From: CAZTLI01 sp964614375
GTDB lineage: Bacteria > Chloroflexota > Anaerolineae > Aggregatilineales > Phototrophicaceae
NCBI GenBank assembly: GCA_964614375.1
Contig: CAZTLI010000201.1
Coordinates: 1-9,244, forward strand
Length of the DNA stretch: 9,244 nucleotides
Reading direction: 5' to 3'
How positions within the stretch are numbered: the stretch's first letter is position 1; each line of letters begins with the position of its first letter. Below, one piece after another: positions 5,835 through 9,244 of this stretch. Below the pieces are notes generated by a model. That model was given only the letters and a program-made list of their open reading frames with translations. It did not search any database and had not been told where the DNA came from. The position numbers were made by a program, and so were the translations under genes.

Positions 5835-7106
5835 ATGCGGAAAGTTATCCGAAAAATCATAGAGATTCTGGACGGCACACCTGCTGTCTATGGTCAACAA
5901 GAACGTGGTCAAAGTCTTGTTGAAGTTGCGTTTGTTTTACCTCTTATGTTCATGCTCATTGCGGGTCTGGTTGAAGTCGGATGGTTCGCCAATAACTATC
6001 TCGCCCTGCAAGAAGTCACCCGCACGGGCGCAAGCCGTGGCCCGGTGCTGACGGGTGATAACAGCCCGTTATTCTGGAACAATGCGGCGAGTAATGTGCG
6101 TGATCTGGTGGCGCCGGGGCAAGAAGGCAATGGCCCCGCCGATTCGATTGTGTATATCCAGGATCCGAATGTCACGGCGGATGCGGCAATCGAGGCTACA
6201 TCGCTCAATTATCGTAATGCGTGCGCGACATTCATTGAGACCGATTTTGGGTTTTATAACCTCGTCGTATGCCAGATGTTGCAATCGCTTGATCCGCTGC
6301 CCTATCGCGTCAGTCGTTCGACACCCGTTGGTGTACCCGAAATTGACGATATTGTGGTGTCGGTTTTTGCGATTCAAACCGTGAACAACGCCAATCCAGC
6401 GAATTATGACCTCGACGTACTGCCGGGTGGGACATGCTCTGGCGGGGGCGAAGAGGCCTGTACCCGGCGTTATAACGACGTGTATCAACGCACGCTGAAC
6501 TTCAACACTTATGGTTTGCCGCCTGCGCGTATCCCACCTGCGGGATTCAATACGACGGTTGTTGGGCGTTACCCGACCAATGCCAATGAGTGTACGGTCG
6601 CACGCGATGCGACACCCACCACTGTCGCGGATGATTCAGCCAGTGAGGGCATTATCGAGCGCGACCCGTTTGACTTTATCTGGAACGGTGCGCGCGATTT
6701 CATTACTCTGGGTGGCGAAGACTACTATTATGAAGTGTGGCCTGCGGATACCGGGCGTGAATACCAGCGCGGTTTTGTTTGGACGGGCCAGCACATTGTG
6801 GATGATGATCGTGTGCTGTGCTGGGGGTCGGAATGGACGATTGAGCGGGTTGAAAATCTGCTTGACCTGCCCGGTTTTTCCTTCCCATCAGCCGGTGACC
6901 CTGTATTAGGCGAAACCCGTTCCCTGCTGCCACCGAGCTTTGGTATGGTGTTGGTTGAGATGTTCTGGCGGCATGATTTACTGTTGGAATTCCCATTGTT
7001 CTCGCCTGTTCTGAATGTGCTAGGTGCAAGCACCACCATTTCAGCGTGGTCGGCCTATCCCGTACCTTCGGTTGATCCGGGCATCATCTTTAACTTTGTG
7101 GACTGA
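5835..7106 (+). CDS. TadE-like pseudopilin/pilus-assembly protein with a large extracytoplasmic domain
   Basis: Translation from ATG 5835 (AGGGG at 5825-5829, 5 bases upstream) gives 423 residues. The N-terminus carries the TadE-family signature ERGQSLVEVAFVLPLM (23-38), leading a single hydrophobic segment to about residue 52. Gly25 followed by QSLVE places Glu30 at +5, as in type IV pilin-like prepilin peptidase sites, so cleavage between 25 and 26 is plausible. After the segment comes QEVTRTGAS, also typical of TadE. TadE proteins are pseudopilins that help assemble Flp/Tad pili or secretion systems; they are usually well under 250 residues. Here the outer domain spans about 370 residues with six cysteines (an even number, so disulfides are possible), and ends with a TadE-like hydrophobic stretch near VEMFWRHDLLLEFPLF. 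The function of the extra domain is not recognised. The gene is followed after 24 bases by a TadG-like gene, almost certainly in the same operon. No tadA/B/C/V genes are within view. Confidence 0.78.
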   Translation: MRKVIRKIIEILDGTPAVYGQQERGQSLVEVAFVLPLMFMLIAGLVEVGWFANNYLALQEVTRTGASRGPVLTGDNSPLFWNNAASNVRDLVAPGQEGNGPADSIVYIQDPNVTADAAIEATSLNYRNACATFIETDFGFYNLVVCQMLQSLDPLPYRVSRSTPVGVPEIDDIVVSVFAIQTVNNANPANYDLDVLPGGTCSGGGEEACTRRYNDVYQRTLNFNTYGLPPARIPPAGFNTTVVGRYPTNANECTVARDATPTTVADDSASEGIIERDPFDFIWNGARDFITLGGEDYYYEVWPADTGREYQRGFVWTGQHIVDDDRVLCWGSEWTIERVENLLDLPGFSFPSAGDPVLGETRSLLPPSFGMVLVEMFWRHDLLLEFPLFSPVLNVLGASTTISAWSAYPVPSVDPGIIFNFVD

Positions 7107-7130
7107 GCGCGAGTGAGAAGAGGGACTTTG

Positions 7131-9244
7131 ATGAGAACCATAGTAGCTAAACTACGCAAACCCGGCGAACGCGGTCAGGCCATTGTCTTGATGGCATTGG
7201 GATTTGTGGCGCTGCTGGCCTTTGTCGGCATTGTGACAGATATTTCGGTGCTCTTGGTGCGTTATAGCACGCTGCGACGGGCAGTAGACAGCGCGTCTAT
7301 TGCGGCGGCAACGCAGATGCGGCAAGACCGTGATGTGGCGACAGTCAGTCTCGCGGCACGACAGTTTATTCAATTCCATAATCTCGATCCTATCCGGGTA
7401 GAGGTGCAAACCTGCCAGACGGTGCCAGATGTCAATAGTGATGGCAATCGGGATGAGCAGGATGACCCCGAACTGTGTACCGCAGACCAGCGTAAATTGG
7501 TGCGCGTGGTCGCGCAGGTCGAATCGCCGACGATATTCTTGCGCCTGTTTGGTTGGCGCACCTTGACATTAGAAGCGTCTGCGATTTCCGAGACCGCTGT
7601 TCTGGACGTGGTGGTGATTATGGATGTGTCTGAATCCATGTTGAACGAAACCACCTATGAAGAATGGGCGGAAATCGGTCTGGGTACAGTCTATGTCCCA
7701 CCGACGTGGCAAAACATTATGTCCGCCGAAGGTATTGGCGACGCCGTTTCCTTCTGGCAGAGTGACCTGTTAGGGACGCCGCAAGGTGTTATCAATCGGC
7801 AAATGATACCGGGCGATACCCTGTTTGATCCCAGTTATGCCTATGGGAGTTTTGTGCCACAGCGATTTATTGACAGTTATGGCGCACAGGCTGAACCGCG
7901 CGAATTTTGCCGTGTGCGTTTCTGGCCTTTCTCTCTGGCGATTAGTGTGCCCGATTATCTGCGTTTTGATTTGTATGTGGATGCTGCCAACGGCACACCG
8001 TGGACAGGTGGTAGTGCGTGGGACGGTTTTGTGCCCACTTATGACTTCTATGGGTGCTGTAACGACCCCGATGGCGATGGCGACTTCGGAGATTTGATTT
8101 GCCAGCCCTTCCGCCAGGCGCGGGATGCGACGGAACTCTTCCTTGAGCGCATCGACTTCCTGCGCGGTGACCGCGTGGCATTTGTGACGTTTGACCGGGC
8201 TGCCTTTATCGTCAATCCTTATGATGATCCGGCACAAGCACGCGGTTTCAATCACATGATTGATAACTTTGAAACCGCCCGCACCACCCTGCGGACCTAT
8301 ATCGGTGTGCGCGCTGAACCGAATTTTTATGAGTGGACAGCAGGAGATACAGCGGGTGGTTCAGGTGGTCTGGCCGAAGGTTGGACCAATTATGCGCGCG
8401 GTGTCGATAATTTCGGCAACTCGGCTGTCGTCAATTATGACGAGATGATACGGATTGACCTCAACGATTATCCTGTCTCGGGTGCGTGCCCATTCCAGAA
8501 TGCGTCACTGCCGAGCTTGTTCAGCCTGTATTCAACGATGAATCCCGGTCAGCCCGATGATGGTCGTCCAGCAATCCTCGATATTATGATCCCACCTTAT
8601 AATGACGCGGGCTGGCGGAATTTCCAATCGGGCATTGCGGGCACCGGGCGCGGGTTGGACTTCGGTCATAGTTATGAACTGTGGGCATCGTGTCGTGGTA
8701 CGAACATCGGCGCGGCGCTCCGCGAAGCCAATAACGCCCTGCTCGACCCCATTACCACACGCCGTACCGGTACCGTGTGGGTCATGGTCTTGTTGAGCGA
8801 TGGTGCGGCGGGCGCGAGTGACCCGGTGCGGCGTCATGGCGATGTGATTGCGGGCGGTAATCCGTATGTCGAGGTGGTGAATAACCCGCCAACGGCACGG
8901 CGTTATGGCAGCGCGGGCGGCTATGGGGCTTATGGCCTCTGCCCTTACGGAACACCGAGTAATCCGGGCGAACTGGTCGATACGCAGGATGATTTCAATC
9001 GTGAAGGGTTTATCGCCTTCCCCTTCTGCTCCGACGAACTGCCAGAAACGCGCCATTCGTGCGATTTTGAACCGGGACGTATCGACAACAACGGCGATCC
9101 TTCGCAGTCTATTCAATGGAATTCCGATCGTGGGCACGTCTTCGATGTGGATATTGGCGACTTCCCCACCGATTGCGAATTCTATGATGTCGATGATTAT
9201 GCGCGAGATTGGGCGGACTTCGTTGGGCTGGATGATGGGACGGG
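7131..9244 (+). CDS. TadG-like protein with a von Willebrand A domain (3' truncated by window)
   Basis: Starts at ATG 7131 with AGAGGG 6 bases upstream, and stays open to the window end (704 full codons). Residues 12-60 form a Tad-type N-terminus: GERGQAIVLMALGF, one membrane segment (~16-44) and the LRRAVDSASIAAA motif. Unlike the preceding gene there is no Glu at +5, as expected of TadG. A von Willebrand A fold follows with MIDAS residues Asp165-x-Ser167-x-Ser169, Thr524 (GTNIGAALREA) and Asp557 (VLLSDG), so it should bind a divalent metal and a ligand outside the cell. The 355-residue span between the first and second metal motifs is far longer than in a simple VWA domain, indicating large insertions. 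Two acidic calcium-loop-like stretches occur at 100-111 (DVNSDGNRDEQD) and 312-321 (DPDGDGDFGD), each flanked by cysteines (95/116 and 309/310/324). Twelve cysteines are visible in all. Likely role: surface-exposed component of a Tad pilus or adhesion system. Exact function unknown. Confidence 0.8.
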   Translation, partial: MRTIVAKLRKPGERGQAIVLMALGFVALLAFVGIVTDISVLLVRYSTLRRAVDSASIAAATQMRQDRDVATVSLAARQFIQFHNLDPIRVEVQTCQTVPDVNSDGNRDEQDDPELCTADQRKLVRVVAQVESPTIFLRLFGWRTLTLEASAISETAVLDVVVIMDVSESMLNETTYEEWAEIGLGTVYVPPTWQNIMSAEGIGDAVSFWQSDLLGTPQGVINRQMIPGDTLFDPSYAYGSFVPQRFIDSYGAQAEPREFCRVRFWPFSLAISVPDYLRFDLYVDAANGTPWTGGSAWDGFVPTYDFYGCCNDPDGDGDFGDLICQPFRQARDATELFLERIDFLRGDRVAFVTFDRAAFIVNPYDDPAQARGFNHMIDNFETARTTLRTYIGVRAEPNFYEWTAGDTAGGSGGLAEGWTNYARGVDNFGNSAVVNYDEMIRIDLNDYPVSGACPFQNASLPSLFSLYSTMNPGQPDDGRPAILDIMIPPYNDAGWRNFQSGIAGTGRGLDFGHSYELWASCRGTNIGAALREANNALLDPITTRRTGTVWVMVLLSDGAAGASDPVRRHGDVIAGGNPYVEVVNNPPTARRYGSAGGYGAYGLCPYGTPSNPGELVDTQDDFNREGFIAFPFCSDELPETRHSCDFEPGRIDNNGDPSQSIQWNSDRGHVFDVDIGDFPTDCEFYDVDDYARDWADFVGLDDGT

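Noticed and set aside
7770..9137. Long minus-strand open frames opposite the TadG-like gene (for example 8532-9137 and 7770-8255)
   Set aside because: They are opposite a continuous + strand gene with recognisable Tad and VWA motifs. Their translations are rich in Arg, Ile, Thr and His without recognisable domains, as expected of antisense shadows.
1..9244. CRISPR arrays, tRNA/rRNA genes, insertion sequences, phage genes or a defence system
   Set aside because: No regularly spaced repeats, clover-leaf-like genes, transposase motifs or terminal inverted repeats were seen; coding style is uniform along the window.

Overview
The window (9,244 bases, with a run of 10 N at 1997-2006) reads as one strand of a bacterial chromosome. 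All six supported protein genes lie on the + strand. The style suggests a member of the Chloroflexota, probably Anaerolineae-like: a soluble histidine kinase with several GAF domains, paired OmpR-type regulators, large decorated TadE/TadG-like proteins, and a DxGAVGYFxxRPxLDxAGL-type membrane protein tail. This placement is inference from gene style; no rRNA or tRNA is present to confirm it.

Layout. (1) 1-726 is the 3' end of a polytopic membrane protein resembling GT-C/GT39-type glycosyltransferases. (2) 727-811 is a short control region holding an inverted repeat, a near-identical 15-base direct repeat with a 32-base period, and promoter-like boxes close to the next start. (3) 812-4821 is a probable operon: a PspA/IM30-family membrane-stress protein, a histidine kinase of about 872 residues whose start overlaps the pspA end by 23 bases and which is broken only by the assembly gap, and an OmpR/PhoB-type response regulator. 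(4) 4822-4925 carries a perfect 7+4+7 direct repeat (TTCATAA, 11-base period) of the kind bound by OmpR-family regulators, followed by a TATACT -10 box inside a nested inverted repeat. (5) 4926-5633 is a second OmpR-type response regulator, closed by a strong intrinsic terminator at 5674-5710. (6) From a TTGACA promoter at 5724 a new unit begins: a TadE-like pseudopilin (5835-7106) and a TadG-like protein with a von Willebrand A domain (7131 to beyond the window end).

How they may work together. The first operon couples a PspA-type membrane-protecting protein to its own sensor kinase and regulator. This is analogous in logic to LiaH with LiaRS in Firmicutes, but uses a soluble multi-GAF kinase and winged-helix regulators. 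The two regulators have nearly the same recognition helix, so the TTCATAA box between them could serve either or both. The Tad-type genes downstream belong to envelope or pilus assembly and are separated by the terminator; a regulatory link to the upstream module is only suggested by proximity.

The most useful observations are these. The N-gap seems to be an assembly artefact, because the flanks share CGA and joining through it restores the consensus GAF reading frame. Operator-like repeats lie upstream of both regulatory units. The TadG-like protein has calcium-loop motifs flanked by cysteines and an unusually long span inside its VWA domain.
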